DNA of 64,000 nucleotides from Afipia sp. GTDB lineage: Bacteria > Pseudomonadota > Alphaproteobacteria > Rhizobiales > Xanthobacteraceae. The DNA lies in assembly GCA_030652315.1 (NCBI GenBank), contig JAUSAX010000072.1:31559-95558 (forward strand), in the 5' to 3' direction. A model generated the notes under the pieces. It saw only the letters and a program-made list of their open reading frames with translations. It did no database searches and was not told the origin of the DNA. Positions 43,419 through 54,675 of the stretch are shown piece after piece. The position numbers and the translations under genes are program-made. How positions within the stretch are numbered: the stretch's first letter is position 1; each line of letters starts with the position of its first letter.

Positions 43419-46400
43419 ATGATCTCGAAGTTCTTCATCGAGCGACCCGTTCTTTCCAACGTCATCGCCATCCTGATGATCCTGATCGGCGGTGTGGCAT
43501 TGTTTAGCCTTGCCGTCGCGCAGTACCCCGACGTGGTGCCTCCGACCGTGCAGGTCACGACGCGCTATCCAGGCGCCAGCGCCAAGACCGTCATCGATAC
43601 CGTCGCGCTGCCGATCGAGCAGCAGGTGAACGGCGTCGAGGATATGCTCTATATGCAGTCCTATAGCGGCGCCGACGGCACCTACTCGCTCACGGTGACA
43701 TTTAAGATCGGCACCGATCTGAATTTCGCGCAGGTGCTGGTCCAGAACCGGGTCTCCAGCGCCCTGTCATCCCTGCCCCAATCGGTGCAGACTCAAGGTG
43801 TTACGGTCCAGAAGAGATCGACGGCAATCTTGTCGTTCGTGACACTGACCTCTCCGAACGTCACGTACGACAGTCTTTATCTGAGCAACTACGCCACCAT
43901 TAACATTCGTGATGAGTTGTCGCGCCTTCCCGGAGTCGGCAACGTCACCGTGTTCGGCGCTGGCCAGTATTCGATGCGGATCTGGCTTGATCCAAACAAA
44001 CTGCAGGCACTGGCGCTGATGCCTCAGGATGTCATTCAGGCGATCCAGCAGCAGAGCCAGCAAGTCACGGCAGGCCAGGTCGGAATGCCGCCAACACCGC
44101 CCGGGCAGGCATTCCAGTACACACTCAACATCAATGGCCGGCTTGACGACGTCACCGAGTTTAACGATGTGATCGTCAAAACCGGCAACAATGGCGATGT
44201 CACCCGTGTTCGCGACGTCGGACGCGTTGAACTCGGTGCTCAGACCTATAGCCAGATATTTTCGCTCGACAAGAAGCCCGCTGCCGGCATCGGTGTCTTC
44301 CAGTCGCCCGGTGCGAATGCACTGGAAGTCCAGCAGGCCGTCACGAAAAAAATGGACGCCCTGGCACGCGGCTTCCCGCAGGATATCAAATTCGATATTC
44401 CGTTCGACACCACCAAGTTCGTATCGGCCTCGATCCATGAGGTCTACAAGACGCTGATCGAGGCGGGCTTTCTGGTCCTCATCGTGATCCTTGTGTTCCT
44501 GCAGGACTGGCGCGCCATGCTGGTTCCCGCAACAACCGTCCCGGTCACCATTATCGGCGCCTTCGCCGCGATGGCCGCGCTCGGGTTCACCATCAACCTG
44601 TCGACTCTGTTTGCGATCGTTCTCGCCATCGGGATCGTGGTCGATGACGCGATTGTCGTCGTCGAGGGGGCCGCTCACAACATCGAACAAGGCATGTCCG
44701 GCCATGATGCGGCGATCAAAGCGATGGACCAGTTGTTCGCGCCGATTATCGGCATCACGCTGGTGCTGGTATCCGTGTTCTTGCCGGCCGCCTTTCTGCC
44801 GGGGCTGACAGGACGCATCTATGCGCAGTTCGCGCTGGTGATTGCCGCGACAGCCCTGATCAGCGCGATCAACGCGGCAACCTTGAAGCCGACGCAATGC
44901 GCACTGTGGTTGCGGCCCCCGGTCCCGCCGGAGCAGCGCAACTGGTTCTACCGCGGCTTCAACGCGATCTACGACCGGCTCGAGAAGCGCTACGCCGCCC
45001 TGATCGGCCGCATGGTCGCACATAGCAATCTTTCGGTGATTGTTGCGCTGATCCTGATCGGCATCGGCGGCTACGGCCTGTCCCGTGTGCCGACCGGCTT
45101 TATTCCCATCGAGGATCAAGGTTATTTGCTGGCGGCCGTCCAGTTGCCGGATGGGGCATCGCTGGATCGCACCCAGCGCGTTCTGGATCAGGTCACCGAG
45201 ATATCAAGCAAAACACCCGGCGTTGCGCAGGTGATCAGCATCGCCGGGATATCCGCGCTTGATAACAGTTCAAGCCTCGCCAATGCAGGCGTCTCCTATC
45301 TCATGTTGAAGGACTGGGATGAACGAGGTGCCGGGGAAGATCTGCGCTCCCTCGTGATCGGGCTGAACAAGAAGCTTGAAGCTATTCCGGAAGCGCGGAT
45401 TTTCGTGCTTCCGCCACCGCCTATCCAGGGGATCGGCAATGCCGCGGGCTTCGCCATGCAGGTCGAGCTGCGTGACGGAAATTCCGATTTCGGTAAATTG
45501 CAGGCCATAACTCAGGCCGTCGTCGCCAATGCCCAGACGCAAAGCGCCTTGCAGCGGGTTAACTCACCGTTCCGCTCCATGGTGCCGCAATTCGACGTTG
45601 AGGTGGACCGGATCAAGACCCAGACACTGCACGTCACGACCGATCAGGTGTTCTCGACGCTCGCATCCTATCTGGGCGCATCCTACGTCAACCAGTTCAA
45701 CAAATTCGGCCGCACTTTTCAGGTTTATGCCCAGGCGGATTCGCAATTTCGCCTGACCACCAAGGATATCGAGAACCTGACGGTTCGTAACCAGCAAGGT
45801 GCCATGATCCCGCTTGGCACCATTGCCACCATTACGCCGACGGTCGGCCCCTCACTCATCAGTCTGTATAATCTCTACCCATCCGCGACCATCATCGGGT
45901 TGCCAGCTCAGGGCTACAGCTCCGGTCAATCGATGGCGTTGATGGAAAAGATCGCCGAGAAAACCTTGCCGCCGGGCACCGGATACGAATGGACGGCGAT
46001 GTCGTATCAGGAAAAGGTTGTCGGCAGTCAGATCTACTTCGTCTTCGGCCTCGCCTTGCTGCTCGTCTATCTGGTATTGGCCGGACAATATGAAAGCTGG
46101 TACGCGCCGATCGCCGTCATTCTGGCTGTGCCGCTGTCGTTGCTCGGCCCGATGGCCGTTCTCACGGGACTACGAATCGAGAACAATCTCTACACGCAAA
46201 TCGGATTGATCCTGCTGATCGCCCTGTCGGCAAAGAACGCCATCCTCATCGTCGAAGTCGCACTCGAGTTGCATGTCCGCGACCGGAAGCCCCTGCTGGA
46301 GTCCGCCGTCGAGGCTGCGCGGGCGCGGTTCCGGCCTATCTTGATGACATCGTTCGCTTTCATTCTTGGCGTGGCGCCATTGGTGTTCGCCACCGGTGCC

Positions 46401-46580
46401 GGTGCAAGCGCGCGCAAATCAATTGGCATTACCGTGTTCAGCGGCATGATCGCGTCCACCTGCCTGGCGGTGCTTTTCGTTCCGACGTTCTTCGTCATCG
46501 TCCAGCGGTTCGAGAACTGGCTCAGTGAGCGGAAGGAAAAGAAGGTCGGTTCACAGGCGATGGCGCAATCCGACCTCTGA
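43419..46580 (+). CDS. RND efflux pump inner-membrane transporter (MexF/OqxB style)
   Basis: A 1053-residue HAE1-family exporter starting MISKFFIERPVLSNVIAILM. It has twelve predicted helices and two large periplasmic loops. The TM4 proton-relay block is GIVVDDAIVVVEGAAHNIEQG near residue 405. The C-terminal half carries AKNAILIVEVALELHVRD. Complete. It is co-transcribed with the adaptor 10 bp upstream and ends convergent to kdpE. The exported compounds are unknown. Confidence 0.92.
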   Translation: MISKFFIERPVLSNVIAILMILIGGVALFSLAVAQYPDVVPPTVQVTTRYPGASAKTVIDTVALPIEQQVNGVEDMLYMQSYSGADGTYSLTVTFKIGTDLNFAQVLVQNRVSSALSSLPQSVQTQGVTVQKRSTAILSFVTLTSPNVTYDSLYLSNYATINIRDELSRLPGVGNVTVFGAGQYSMRIWLDPNKLQALALMPQDVIQAIQQQSQQVTAGQVGMPPTPPGQAFQYTLNINGRLDDVTEFNDVIVKTGNNGDVTRVRDVGRVELGAQTYSQIFSLDKKPAAGIGVFQSPGANALEVQQAVTKKMDALARGFPQDIKFDIPFDTTKFVSASIHEVYKTLIEAGFLVLIVILVFLQDWRAMLVPATTVPVTIIGAFAAMAALGFTINLSTLFAIVLAIGIVVDDAIVVVEGAAHNIEQGMSGHDAAIKAMDQLFAPIIGITLVLVSVFLPAAFLPGLTGRIYAQFALVIAATALISAINAATLKPTQCALWLRPPVPPEQRNWFYRGFNAIYDRLEKRYAALIGRMVAHSNLSVIVALILIGIGGYGLSRVPTGFIPIEDQGYLLAAVQLPDGASLDRTQRVLDQVTEISSKTPGVAQVISIAGISALDNSSSLANAGVSYLMLKDWDERGAGEDLRSLVIGLNKKLEAIPEARIFVLPPPPIQGIGNAAGFAMQVELRDGNSDFGKLQAITQAVVANAQTQSALQRVNSPFRSMVPQFDVEVDRIKTQTLHVTTDQVFSTLASYLGASYVNQFNKFGRTFQVYAQADSQFRLTTKDIENLTVRNQQGAMIPLGTIATITPTVGPSLISLYNLYPSATIIGLPAQGYSSGQSMALMEKIAEKTLPPGTGYEWTAMSYQEKVVGSQIYFVFGLALLLVYLVLAGQYESWYAPIAVILAVPLSLLGPMAVLTGLRIENNLYTQIGLILLIALSAKNAILIVEVALELHVRDRKPLLESAVEAARARFRPILMTSFAFILGVAPLVFATGAGASARKSIGITVFSGMIASTCLAVLFVPTFFVIVQRFENWLSERKEKKVGSQAMAQSDL

Positions 46581-46592
46581 CGTTATGGGAAG

Positions 46593-47282
46593 CTACATCT
46601 CCCTCACCCGGTATCCGATCCCCGGTTCCGTCAGCACCACGCGAGGATCATCCGGCTTGTCCTCGATCTTCTGCCGAAGCTGACCGATATAGACCCGCAG
46701 ATACTGCGTGTCCTCAGTATGTGCAGGCCCCCAGACAGCGGCGAGAATTTGCCGGTGCGTGACGACGCGGCCTGCATGCCGCGCCAGAAAGGACAGCAGA
46801 TCGAACTCCTTCGGTGTCAACTTTAGCTCCGCCCCCCCGCGCGTGACACGATGACGAACGGAGTCTACCTCCAGATCGCCGACGCGAAGCAAGGGCGTCT
46901 CGGCCTTGCGCTGCAGTCGATGGCGCAGTGCCGCCCGCATCCGCGCCATCAGCTCACCGACATTGAACGGCTTGTTCACATAGTCGTCGGCGCCAAGATC
47001 GAGAGAATCGATCTTCTCGGCTTCGCGTTCGCGTGCCGACAGCACGATGATCGGCACGTCCGACCACTCCCTGACACGGCGGATGACATCCTTGCCGTCG
47101 CCGTCGGCGAGCCCAAGATCCAACAAAACAATATCCGGGGTTTCGGCGGCAATTCGCTTGATTGCGTCAGCGACAGTGTCGGTGCTGCTCATCTCATAGC
47201 TGTTCGCTTCGAGTGCCGGCTTGAGGAATCGCAGGATCGCGGCCTCGTCGTCAACAACCAGCACACGGGCTCTGGCAGTCAT
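46593..47282 (-). CDS. kdpE: Response regulator of the kdp potassium system
   Basis: A 229-residue OmpR-family regulator: receiver domain at residues 1-118 (acid pocket VVDDEAA, phospho-Asp in IVLLDLGLADGDG) and a winged-helix DNA-binding domain in the last 100 (KEFDLLSFLARHAGRVVTHR, GIGYR end). Its start overlaps the kdpD stop by 4 bp. When phosphorylated by KdpD it should switch on the kdpFABC promoter under potassium limitation. It is the last gene of the kdp operon. Confidence 0.92.
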   Translation of the reverse strand: MTARARVLVVDDEAAILRFLKPALEANSYEMSSTDTVADAIKRIAAETPDIVLLDLGLADGDGKDVIRRVREWSDVPIIVLSAREREAEKIDSLDLGADDYVNKPFNVGELMARMRAALRHRLQRKAETPLLRVGDLEVDSVRHRVTRGGAELKLTPKEFDLLSFLARHAGRVVTHRQILAAVWGPAHTEDTQYLRVYIGQLRQKIEDKPDDPRVVLTEPGIGYRVREM

Positions 47283-49966
47283 GCCTTCGAATCCTTTCGC
47301 GGAAATGTCATGATGAAGCGGGTGCCGTGGTTCTCAGCAACAGGGCTCTCCGCCCGGATTGAACCTCCATGCGCTTCCATAATGCCCTTGGCAATGGCAA
47401 GCCCAAGCCCGGTCCCCTGCCCGCCGTCGGTGCTCACATTCAGACCGCTCCCCTTTACGAAGCGGTCAAAGATACGCGGAAGAACATCGACAGCGATGCC
47501 AAGCCCGTTGTCTGTCACGCGCAGCGAAATTTCATTGTCTGCTGCCACGGCATCGATGACGATATGTGTATGCTGCGGGGTGTGAAGCACCGCATTGGCG
47601 ACGATATTACCAACGGCTTGTTCGACCAGTATCGCGTCGGCACGCACCAGCGGCAGATCGGCCGGCAATTCGATCGCCAATGATTGCCGAGCGCCACGAC
47701 GACGCACCGCGCTGACGACACGCGCAACGACGTCGCGCAGATCGATCCAGTCGTTTCGCAACTCAAGCGCACCCGCGTCGATCCGCGTGATCGCCAGCAG
47801 GTTGCGCACCATTTCGTCGAGACCTTCAGTCTCCTGCTTGATCTGTCCGAGCAAATCGTTCTTCGACGCTGCATCGAGCTTGTCGCCGTAATCGAGAAGA
47901 CTCGTCGCAGACCCAAGTATCGACGACAGCGGCGTGCGAAAATCATGGGAAATCGAAGCCAGCAAGGTATTGCGGACCCGCTCGGCCTCGGCGGCGGTCT
48001 TGGCGTCGACCATTTCGCCTGCCAATGACGCCCGCTCAAGCGCAGCCGCCGCCTGTCCGGATAAGGTATCCAGCAAGGCTCGCTCCTCCGAGTCGAGCGG
48101 CGGCGCATCTTTATCTGTAGCAACGCCAATGGTTCCCAGCACCTTGTTGCCGATCCTTAGCGGTGTAAAAAGCCAGGGGATGATCGGGAGCGTTCCGGTA
48201 TTTCTGCCTGCGGGCTCGGCGTGATTATAGGCCCAGCGCGCGGCCGTCATCGCCGCGGCATCGAGCTCGTCCTCCGGCGGCCAGGCCGCGGTTAGCGTTA
48301 CATCGTCATCCTTTGCCAGCAACACCACGACCGGTCGCCTCAAGCTGGTGTGAATCTCGCTCGCAGCGCCCTCCGCAACATCAACGGAGCTGGCCAGTCC
48401 CGACAGCCGCCGCGTGAACTCGTACAACCGTCGTGTTGCCCGCATTCGGTCCGCCGAAACACGTGCCTGTTCGCGAATCCTGGCCGCCATGGCAGCGCTG
48501 GTAATCGCGACAACGAGGAAAATGACAAGCGCGAGTAATTCATAGGGCTCGGCAACCGTCAGGGTGTGCAGCGGTGAAATGAAAAAGAAATTGTAGGCGA
48601 GGAACGACAGGATCGACGCATAAACCGCCGGCCAGATGCCGAAATTCATCGCGCTAAACAGCACCGCAAGCAGGAACACGATAGAGAGGTTCGGAATAGG
48701 CGTCAGCCTCGTGAGAACCTCGCCAGCCGCCACAGCCCCGCCGACTGCAGCAGTGGCGTAGAAAAAATGCAGTGAGTTCAACTTTACCAAAGACCAGCGT
48801 CGTCGCGGCCGCGGCAGTGACCCCGCGGCATCAGCCGCTCGCGTGACCAGATGAATCGCAATGTCCTGGGTTCTCCGCACCAACTCGTGCGGAAGCGAGC
48901 GCCGCAGTAATTCGTTGATAAAGCCCCCGCGCGCCCTGCCAACCACAATCTGGGTTACGTTCTCGAACTTCGCGAACCGCAGAAGTTCAGCCGGCATGTC
49001 GGCGCCCGTCAACGTCTGCGTGTCAGCTCCAAGGCTCTCGGCAAGCTTAAGTATCTCGTCCAGCCGCTGGCGCGCGACGCTGTCGATATAGGCACCCGGC
49101 CGCTCCACTGTTACGGCGATCCACGGCGCATCCATCAGATCGGCGAGACGTTTGGCTGCACGCACGACGCTCGGTGAGATCTGGTCGGGCCCGACACAGG
49201 CAAGAATGCGTTCGCCCGCCGCCCAGGGCCCTTCGATCGCCTGCGCCTGCATGCTTTCGACAAGGGTCGCATCGACACGTTCGGCCGCTCGTCGCAGCGC
49301 GAGTTCGCGCAGGGCCGTGAGATTCTGCGGCTTAAAGAAGTTATCGACAGCGCGAGCGGCGGTATCCTGAACGTAGATCTTGCCTTCAGCCAGGCGCCTC
49401 AACAACTCGTCCGGCGGAAAATCGACCAGCACGACCTCATCGGCCTTGTCGAAAACCTTGTCCGGCACGGTCTCGCGCACCCGCACCTTGCTGATCTTCT
49501 GAACAACGTCGTTGAGACTTTCCAGATGCTGGATATTCAGCGTCGTCCAGACGTTGATCCCTGCCCGCAGCAGTTCGTCGATATCCTGCCAGCGCTTCGG
49601 ATGACGACTACCGGGCACGTTGGTGTGCGCGTATTCATCCACCAGCAGAAGATCCGGTCTGCGCGCGAGAGCTGCATCGAGATCGAACTCGCGCATCACC
49701 TGATTGCGGTAGACGATCGGCTTTCGAGGCAAAACCTCGAATCCGTCGATGAGTTGCTCGGTCTCTCGCCGGCCATGCGTCTCGATCAGCCCGGCGGCAA
49801 TATCCTTGCCTCCGGACTTCTCACTGCGCGCCGCCGTGAGCATCGCGTAAGTTTTGCCGACACCGGGGGCCGCGCCGAGGAAAATCTTCAGTCGTCCCCG
49901 CCCTTCCTTGCCCGCGAGGGCTAACAAAGCGTCAGGTGAGGCCCTCTTCTTCTCCTCGCTGGACAT
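47279..49966 (-). CDS. kdpD: Sensor kinase of the kdp potassium system
   Basis: An 895-residue membrane sensor. The N-terminal KdpD domain includes the Walker A-like GAAPGVGKTY near residue 33 and DLLLVDEYAHTNVPG. A universal-stress-type domain follows near 245-370, then four close membrane helices at about 400-490 and a GAF-like region. The histidine kinase core has the H-box ISHDFRTPLSSI near 665 and the ATP site with DNGLGI and GTGLGLAIAKGI. The domain order is complete. It phosphorylates KdpE; both genes are at the end of the kdp transport operon. Confidence 0.93.
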   Translation of the reverse strand: MSSEEKKRASPDALLALAGKEGRGRLKIFLGAAPGVGKTYAMLTAARSEKSGGKDIAAGLIETHGRRETEQLIDGFEVLPRKPIVYRNQVMREFDLDAALARRPDLLLVDEYAHTNVPGSRHPKRWQDIDELLRAGINVWTTLNIQHLESLNDVVQKISKVRVRETVPDKVFDKADEVVLVDFPPDELLRRLAEGKIYVQDTAARAVDNFFKPQNLTALRELALRRAAERVDATLVESMQAQAIEGPWAAGERILACVGPDQISPSVVRAAKRLADLMDAPWIAVTVERPGAYIDSVARQRLDEILKLAESLGADTQTLTGADMPAELLRFAKFENVTQIVVGRARGGFINELLRRSLPHELVRRTQDIAIHLVTRAADAAGSLPRPRRRWSLVKLNSLHFFYATAAVGGAVAAGEVLTRLTPIPNLSIVFLLAVLFSAMNFGIWPAVYASILSFLAYNFFFISPLHTLTVAEPYELLALVIFLVVAITSAAMAARIREQARVSADRMRATRRLYEFTRRLSGLASSVDVAEGAASEIHTSLRRPVVVLLAKDDDVTLTAAWPPEDELDAAAMTAARWAYNHAEPAGRNTGTLPIIPWLFTPLRIGNKVLGTIGVATDKDAPPLDSEERALLDTLSGQAAAALERASLAGEMVDAKTAAEAERVRNTLLASISHDFRTPLSSILGSATSLLDYGDKLDAASKNDLLGQIKQETEGLDEMVRNLLAITRIDAGALELRNDWIDLRDVVARVVSAVRRRGARQSLAIELPADLPLVRADAILVEQAVGNIVANAVLHTPQHTHIVIDAVAADNEISLRVTDNGLGIAVDVLPRIFDRFVKGSGLNVSTDGGQGTGLGLAIAKGIMEAHGGSIRAESPVAENHGTRFIMTFPRKDSKA

Positions 49967-49987
49967 TCAACTCCTCGGTAGCTGCAC

Positions 49988-50590
49988 TCACGAACCCATC
50001 TTATCCATTGCAAGGTTCAACTGCAGCACATTTACGCGAGGTTCACCCAGAAAGCCGAGACTGCGCGTCGCGACCATCCCATCCACAAGCGAGCGAAGTC
50101 GCGCTTCCGGCAAGCCCCGCGCTTTCGCAACCCGCGGCACCTGAAACAGCGCCGCTTCCGGGGAGATATCCGGGTCAAGCCCGCTTCCCGACGTGGTCAC
50201 AAGGTCGACCGGGACGGCCGCCGAGGAATTCTCCTTCTTCAGGGCCTCAACGCCGCTCGCGAGCCGCTCGGCCAGCACCTTGCTGGTCGGGCCGAGATTC
50301 GAACCCATTGAGTTCGAGGCATTGTACGGAGCCGCGGTGGTCTTCGAGGAGTCCTGCGGGTCAGGCCCGGTTGTCGCCGAAGGTCGGCCTTGGAAATACT
50401 TGGCTTCCGTGAACTGCTGCCCGATCAGCGCAGAGCCGATCACCTTGCCGTCCTGTTCGATCAGGCTGCCCTGGGCCTGATAGGGGAACAGCACCTGCGC
50501 CGCTCCCGTCATCGCCAGCGGATAGATCAACCCGGTGATGGCCACAAGACCGATAAGGAACACAAGTGCGGGACGAATTTCTCTCAACAT
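49988..50590 (-). CDS. kdpC: Potassium-transporting ATPase subunit C
   Basis: A 200-residue subunit with one N-terminal membrane helix ([21 protein letters not shown]) and a periplasmic body. Family blocks are [24 protein letters not shown] near 70 and [25 protein letters not shown] near 130. The ATG at 50590 (MLREIRPAL) is the usual start. It stabilises the KdpFABC complex. It begins 11 bp after kdpB. Confidence 0.92.
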   Translation of the reverse strand: MLREIRPALVFLIGLVAITGLIYPLAMTGAAQVLFPYQAQGSLIEQDGKVIGSALIGQQFTEAKYFQGRPSATTGPDPQDSSKTTAAPYNASNSMGSNLGPTSKVLAERLASGVEALKKENSSAAVPVDLVTTSGSGLDPDISPEAALFQVPRVAKARGLPEARLRSLVDGMVATRSLGFLGEPRVNVLQLNLAMDKMGS

Positions 50591-50601
50591 GACTAAACCT
50601 C

Positions 50602-52674
50602 TCAAGCCAACTTCAGGGCTGTAACCACAAGATCGATCGCCTTGATGCCGATGAACGGCAGGATCACACCGCCGAGCGCGTAGACCAGCAAATTCCGGCG
50701 CAGCAACGCAGCCGCACCGACAGGACGATACTTCACACCCTTCAGCGCCAGCGGAATCAGGCCGATGATAATGAGTGCGTTGAAGATGATTGCCGACAGA
50801 ATCGCGCTTTGCGGAGTCGATAGCTGCATCACGTTCAACACGCCGAGTTGCGGATAGAACGCCACAAACATCGCCGGAATGATCGCGAAGTACTTCGCCA
50901 CATCGTTGGCAATGGAGAATGTCGTCAGCGCTCCGCGCGTCATCAGCAATTGCTTTCCGATCTCCACCACCTCGATCAGCTTCGTGGGATCGGAATCAAG
51001 GTCGACCATGTTGCCGGCCTCTCGCGCCGCCTGGGTGCCGCTCTGCATGGCCACGCCGACATCCGCCTGCGCCAATGCAGGGGCGTCGTTGGTGCCGTCA
51101 CCGCACATCGCGATCAGGCGTCCGTTCGCCTGTTCGCTGCGAATGTAGCGCAGCTTGTCTTCCGGTGTCGCTTCGGCGATGAAATCATCAACGCCCGCTT
51201 CGGATGCGATGGAGGCTGCCGTCACCGGATTGTCGCCGGTGATCATCACGGTTTTGATTCCCATGCGGCGCAGAGCTGCAAACCGCTCCTTCACGTCAGG
51301 CTTTACCACGTCCTTGAGGTGGATCACGCCAAGGATACGCCCACCATCTGCCAATCCGAGCGGCGTGCCGCCCGAGCGAGCAATCCGATCAACCGCGGCA
51401 CGGAATGCAGGCGGTTCGGCGATATCCCCACCCGCCTCGTCGCGGGCAAACTTCAGAACCGAATCGATTGCGCCCTTGCGCAGTTTGCGCGTGCCAATAT
51501 CGACCCCGGACAGGCGCGTCACAGCCGAGAAAGGAATGAATGTCGAACCCTTTGGCGCCTCTTCACGTTGAACGCCATACTTCTCAGCTGCCATCGTTAT
51601 GATCGAACGGCCCTCGGCCGTCTCGTCCGCGTCGCTCGCAAGCAACGCAGCTTCAGCCGCTTCACGTTCCGTCACGCCCGGCACGACGATAATCTCCGTC
51701 GCGAACCGATTGCCGAAAGTAATCGTGCCGGTTTTGTCCAGCAACAACGTATCGACGTCACCAGCGGCCTCGACTGCACGTCCTGACATCGCCAGCACGT
51801 TGAAACGAACCAGGCGATCCATGCCCGCGATTCCAATCGCGGACAACAGCGCGCCGATAGTGGTGGGAATCAGCGTCACAAACAGTGCGACCAGCACCAC
51901 CACCGAGATCGAGCCGCCAGCATAGGCGACATAGCTCGGGATCGTGGCCGTCGCGAACACGAAAATGATCGTCAAGCCGATCAGCAGAATGTTCAACGCA
52001 ATCTCGTTTGGCGTTTTCTGCCGCTCAGCGCCTTCCACCAGCTTGATCATACGGTCGAGGAACGACGATCCCGGCGATGACGTAATGCGGATGACGATAC
52101 GGTCGGAGATCACTGTGGTGCCGCCTGTGACCGCCGAGCGGTCACCGCCGGACTCCCGGATCACCGGCGCCGACTCACCCGTAACTGCAGCCTCGTTGAC
52201 CGATGCGATACCCTCGATCACCTCGCCGTCGCCGGGGATGATATCGCCCGCCGTACAGACAACAAGATCTCCTGCTTCAAGCTGGTCGGCAGACACTCCT
52301 TCATAGAGCTCATCGTTGTCGGCCGACAGAAGCCGCTTGGCGCGCGTTTCCGTTCGGGTCTGCCGCAGCGTATCGGCCTGCGCCTTGCCGCGCCCTTCCG
52401 CGACGGCTTCGGCGAAATTGGCAAACAGCACGGTAAACCACAGCCATATGGTGATCTGCAGTTCAAACGCGATGTTCTCGGCGCCGATGACGATGTCGCG
52501 TATCAGCAGCACCGTCGTCAGCAGCGTGACCACCTCGAGCACGAACATCACCGGATTTTTGGCGAGTGTTCGCGGATCGAGCTTGACGAACGCCTGACCG
52601 ATAGCCGGCAGGACGATGGACGGATCGAGCAGCGTCGTTGCCGATACGTGTTTACGCAGTTTCGCGGATTCCAT
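50602..52674 (-). CDS. kdpB: Potassium-transporting P-type ATPase subunit B
   Basis: A 690-residue catalytic subunit. The phosphorylation motif [11 protein letters not shown] is near residue 310, the actuator loop TGES near 165, and the hinge [16 protein letters not shown] near 520. Seven membrane helices are seen. The TGES serine, which is phosphorylated in E. coli as an inhibitory control, is conserved here. It couples ATP hydrolysis to potassium uptake through KdpA. Confidence 0.94.
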   Translation of the reverse strand: MESAKLRKHVSATTLLDPSIVLPAIGQAFVKLDPRTLAKNPVMFVLEVVTLLTTVLLIRDIVIGAENIAFELQITIWLWFTVLFANFAEAVAEGRGKAQADTLRQTRTETRAKRLLSADNDELYEGVSADQLEAGDLVVCTAGDIIPGDGEVIEGIASVNEAAVTGESAPVIRESGGDRSAVTGGTTVISDRIVIRITSSPGSSFLDRMIKLVEGAERQKTPNEIALNILLIGLTIIFVFATATIPSYVAYAGGSISVVVLVALFVTLIPTTIGALLSAIGIAGMDRLVRFNVLAMSGRAVEAAGDVDTLLLDKTGTITFGNRFATEIIVVPGVTEREAAEAALLASDADETAEGRSIITMAAEKYGVQREEAPKGSTFIPFSAVTRLSGVDIGTRKLRKGAIDSVLKFARDEAGGDIAEPPAFRAAVDRIARSGGTPLGLADGGRILGVIHLKDVVKPDVKERFAALRRMGIKTVMITGDNPVTAASIASEAGVDDFIAEATPEDKLRYIRSEQANGRLIAMCGDGTNDAPALAQADVGVAMQSGTQAAREAGNMVDLDSDPTKLIEVVEIGKQLLMTRGALTTFSIANDVAKYFAIIPAMFVAFYPQLGVLNVMQLSTPQSAILSAIIFNALIIIGLIPLALKGVKYRPVGAAALLRRNLLVYALGGVILPFIGIKAIDLVVTALKLA

Positions 52675-52697
52675 AACGTTACTCCGAGGGAGATAAT

Positions 52698-54401
52698 CTA
52701 GAACGAGCCGCCGGCCAGCATCGCGAGATGCTCGGCGATGGGGCCCAGCGCCAGCGCCGGAAAGAAGGTGAGTCCGCCGACGATCAGGATCACGCCGACC
52801 AGCAGGCCGACGAACAGACCGCCAGTGGTCGGGAACGTCCCGCTGGACACCGCTACGGTCTTCTTCGCGGCAAGCGACCCCGCAATGGCCATCGCAGGCA
52901 CGATCATCCAGAAGCGTCCGACAAACATCGCGACCGCACCCGCCAGGTTGTAGAATGGGGTGTTGCCTGTGAGCCCACCGAACGCAGAACCATTGTTCGC
53001 GGCCTGCGAAGTGAACGCATAGAGCACTTCGCTGAAGCCGTGCGGACCGGCATTCCCCATCGACGCAACCGCCGGCTCATAGACCACCGCGATCGCGGTC
53101 CAGCCCAGCATCATCAGCGGCAGGATCAGGATGGCAAGCATCGCCATTTTGACCTCGCGCGCTTCGATCTTCTTGCCGACATACTCCGGCGTCCGGCCGA
53201 CCATAAGACCTGCGACGAACACAGTGATGATGACAAACAGCAGCATCCCGTAAAGGCCTGCGCCGACGCCGCCGACGACGATCTCGCCCAGTTCCATGTT
53301 GATCAGCGGGATCATGCCGCCGAGCGCCGTGAACGAGTCATGCATTGCGTTGACCGCACCACAAGAGGCGGCAGTGGTGACAACCGCAAACAATGCGGAT
53401 GCAACGATGCCGAACCGGACTTCCTTGCCTTCCATGTTGCCGCCGGACAGGCCAAGCGCCTGCAAAGCAGCCGTGCCGTTGGCTTCAGCCCAGTAGCAGA
53501 CCGCGACGCCGACGATGAACAGCACGCCCATAGCCGCCAGGATCGCCCAGCCCTGCCGCTGATTGCCGACCATCCGGCCGAAGACATTCGTCATGGCCGC
53601 GCCGAGAACAAAGATCGCCAGCATCTGCACGAAGTTGGACAGCGCGGTTGGATTCTCAAACGGATGCGCAGCATTCGCGTTGAAGAAACCACCCCCATTT
53701 GTGCCCAGCATCTTGATGGCCACCTGCGAAGCCACAGGGCCAACCGCGATGGTTTGCTTCGCGCCTTCCAGCGTTGCCGCATCGACATACGCGCCGAGCG
53801 TTTGAGGCATGCCCTGCCACACAAGAAACAGCGTGAGCAGCACGCAAATCGGCAGAAGCACATAGAGCGTGCCGCGGGTGAGATCGACCCAGAAGTTACC
53901 GACGGTCTGCACCGAAGTCCGCGAGAATCCGCGAATCAAGGCAACCGCGATGGCAATGCCCGTCGCAGCCGACAGGAAATTCTGATGTGTCAGGCCCAGC
54001 ATCTGCACGAGATAGGACATCGTGCTTTCGCCGCCGTAGTTCTGCCAGTTGGTGTTGGTGATGAAGCTGACGGCAGTGTTCAACGCGAGGTCGGGCGCGA
54101 CTGCGGACTGGCCTGCCGGATTAAATGGCAGCGCACCCTGCACGCGCATCAAGGCGTACAGCAACACGAAGCCGCCGACATGAAACAGGAGTATGGCGAA
54201 CGTGTAGGCAAGCCAATGCTGCTCGCGCTTTTCGTCAACCCCGCCAACGCGATACAGCGCCGATTCAACCGGACGCAGGATCGGCGACAGGAATGTGCGT
54301 TCGCCAGCGAACACGCGGGTTATATAGCCGCCGATCACAGGAGTGAGCGCGACGAGGACGATACAGAAAATGATGATCTGGGCCCAGCCGATCATTGTCA
54401 T
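52698..54401 (-). CDS. kdpA: Potassium-transporting ATPase subunit A (potassium channel subunit)
   Basis: A 567-residue membrane protein with about ten helices, related to the Trk/Ktr potassium channels. Selectivity-filter segments are visible as [15 protein letters not shown] near 112, [21 protein letters not shown] near 228, VGAGLYGM near 375, and [14 protein letters not shown] near 470. It binds and passes potassium. The gene follows kdpF after 9 bp. Confidence 0.94.
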   Translation of the reverse strand: MTMIGWAQIIIFCIVLVALTPVIGGYITRVFAGERTFLSPILRPVESALYRVGGVDEKREQHWLAYTFAILLFHVGGFVLLYALMRVQGALPFNPAGQSAVAPDLALNTAVSFITNTNWQNYGGESTMSYLVQMLGLTHQNFLSAATGIAIAVALIRGFSRTSVQTVGNFWVDLTRGTLYVLLPICVLLTLFLVWQGMPQTLGAYVDAATLEGAKQTIAVGPVASQVAIKMLGTNGGGFFNANAAHPFENPTALSNFVQMLAIFVLGAAMTNVFGRMVGNQRQGWAILAAMGVLFIVGVAVCYWAEANGTAALQALGLSGGNMEGKEVRFGIVASALFAVVTTAASCGAVNAMHDSFTALGGMIPLINMELGEIVVGGVGAGLYGMLLFVIITVFVAGLMVGRTPEYVGKKIEAREVKMAMLAILILPLMMLGWTAIAVVYEPAVASMGNAGPHGFSEVLYAFTSQAANNGSAFGGLTGNTPFYNLAGAVAMFVGRFWMIVPAMAIAGSLAAKKTVAVSSGTFPTTGGLFVGLLVGVILIVGGLTFFPALALGPIAEHLAMLAGGSF

Positions 54402-54410
54402 GGCGGACTC

Positions 54411-54500
54411 CTAGAATCGCTCGGGACGCAGCAAAGCGTAGGTGAGATAGACAAGCAGCCCCGCTGTTGTCAGCGCGGCTAGCGAATAATCAATGGACAT
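54411..54500 (-). CDS. kdpF: Small subunit KdpF
   Basis: A 29-residue single-helix membrane peptide (MSIDYSLAALTTAGLLVYLTYALLRPERF). The LLRPERF end is the KdpF hallmark. It stabilises the KdpABC complex. It lies 9 bp before kdpA and 11 bp after an even shorter membrane peptide gene. Too short for many gene callers. Confidence 0.9.
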   Translation of the reverse strand: MSIDYSLAALTTAGLLVYLTYALLRPERF

Positions 54501-54511
54501 GAGACGCCTCT

Positions 54512-54595
54512 TTAGAGCCGGTCGCAGGCGATGGCGTAACCCATCGTCAGGATGAAAAGGCCAAAGACGATGGCCAGCATGAGCAGATCGAGCAT
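54512..54595 (-). CDS. 27-residue membrane peptide upstream of kdpF
   Basis: A tiny gene encoding a single hydrophobic helix and an ACDRL end (MLDLLMLAIVFGLFILTMGY, then AIACDRL). GGAAG precedes its ATG and it is the first gene of the kdp operon. I recall similar peptides with a final C-[DE]-R-L in front of kdpF in other bacteria, often unannotated. A role as an extra small subunit or regulator of the Kdp complex is inferred, not known. Confidence 0.65.
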   Translation of the reverse strand: MLDLLMLAIVFGLFILTMGYAIACDRL

Positions 54596-54675
54596 GGAAA
54601 CTTCCCACAAATGATTGGGCTTCCATGCAGATAGGCCGCGGCGCATAAGGAAACGATGCGAATTGCCGGGGTGGC

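Noticed and set aside
52728..54482. Long open frame (584 codons) antisense to kdpA
   Set aside because: Same reason: the kdpA strand has all selectivity-filter motifs, and the antisense translation is low-complexity and charged.
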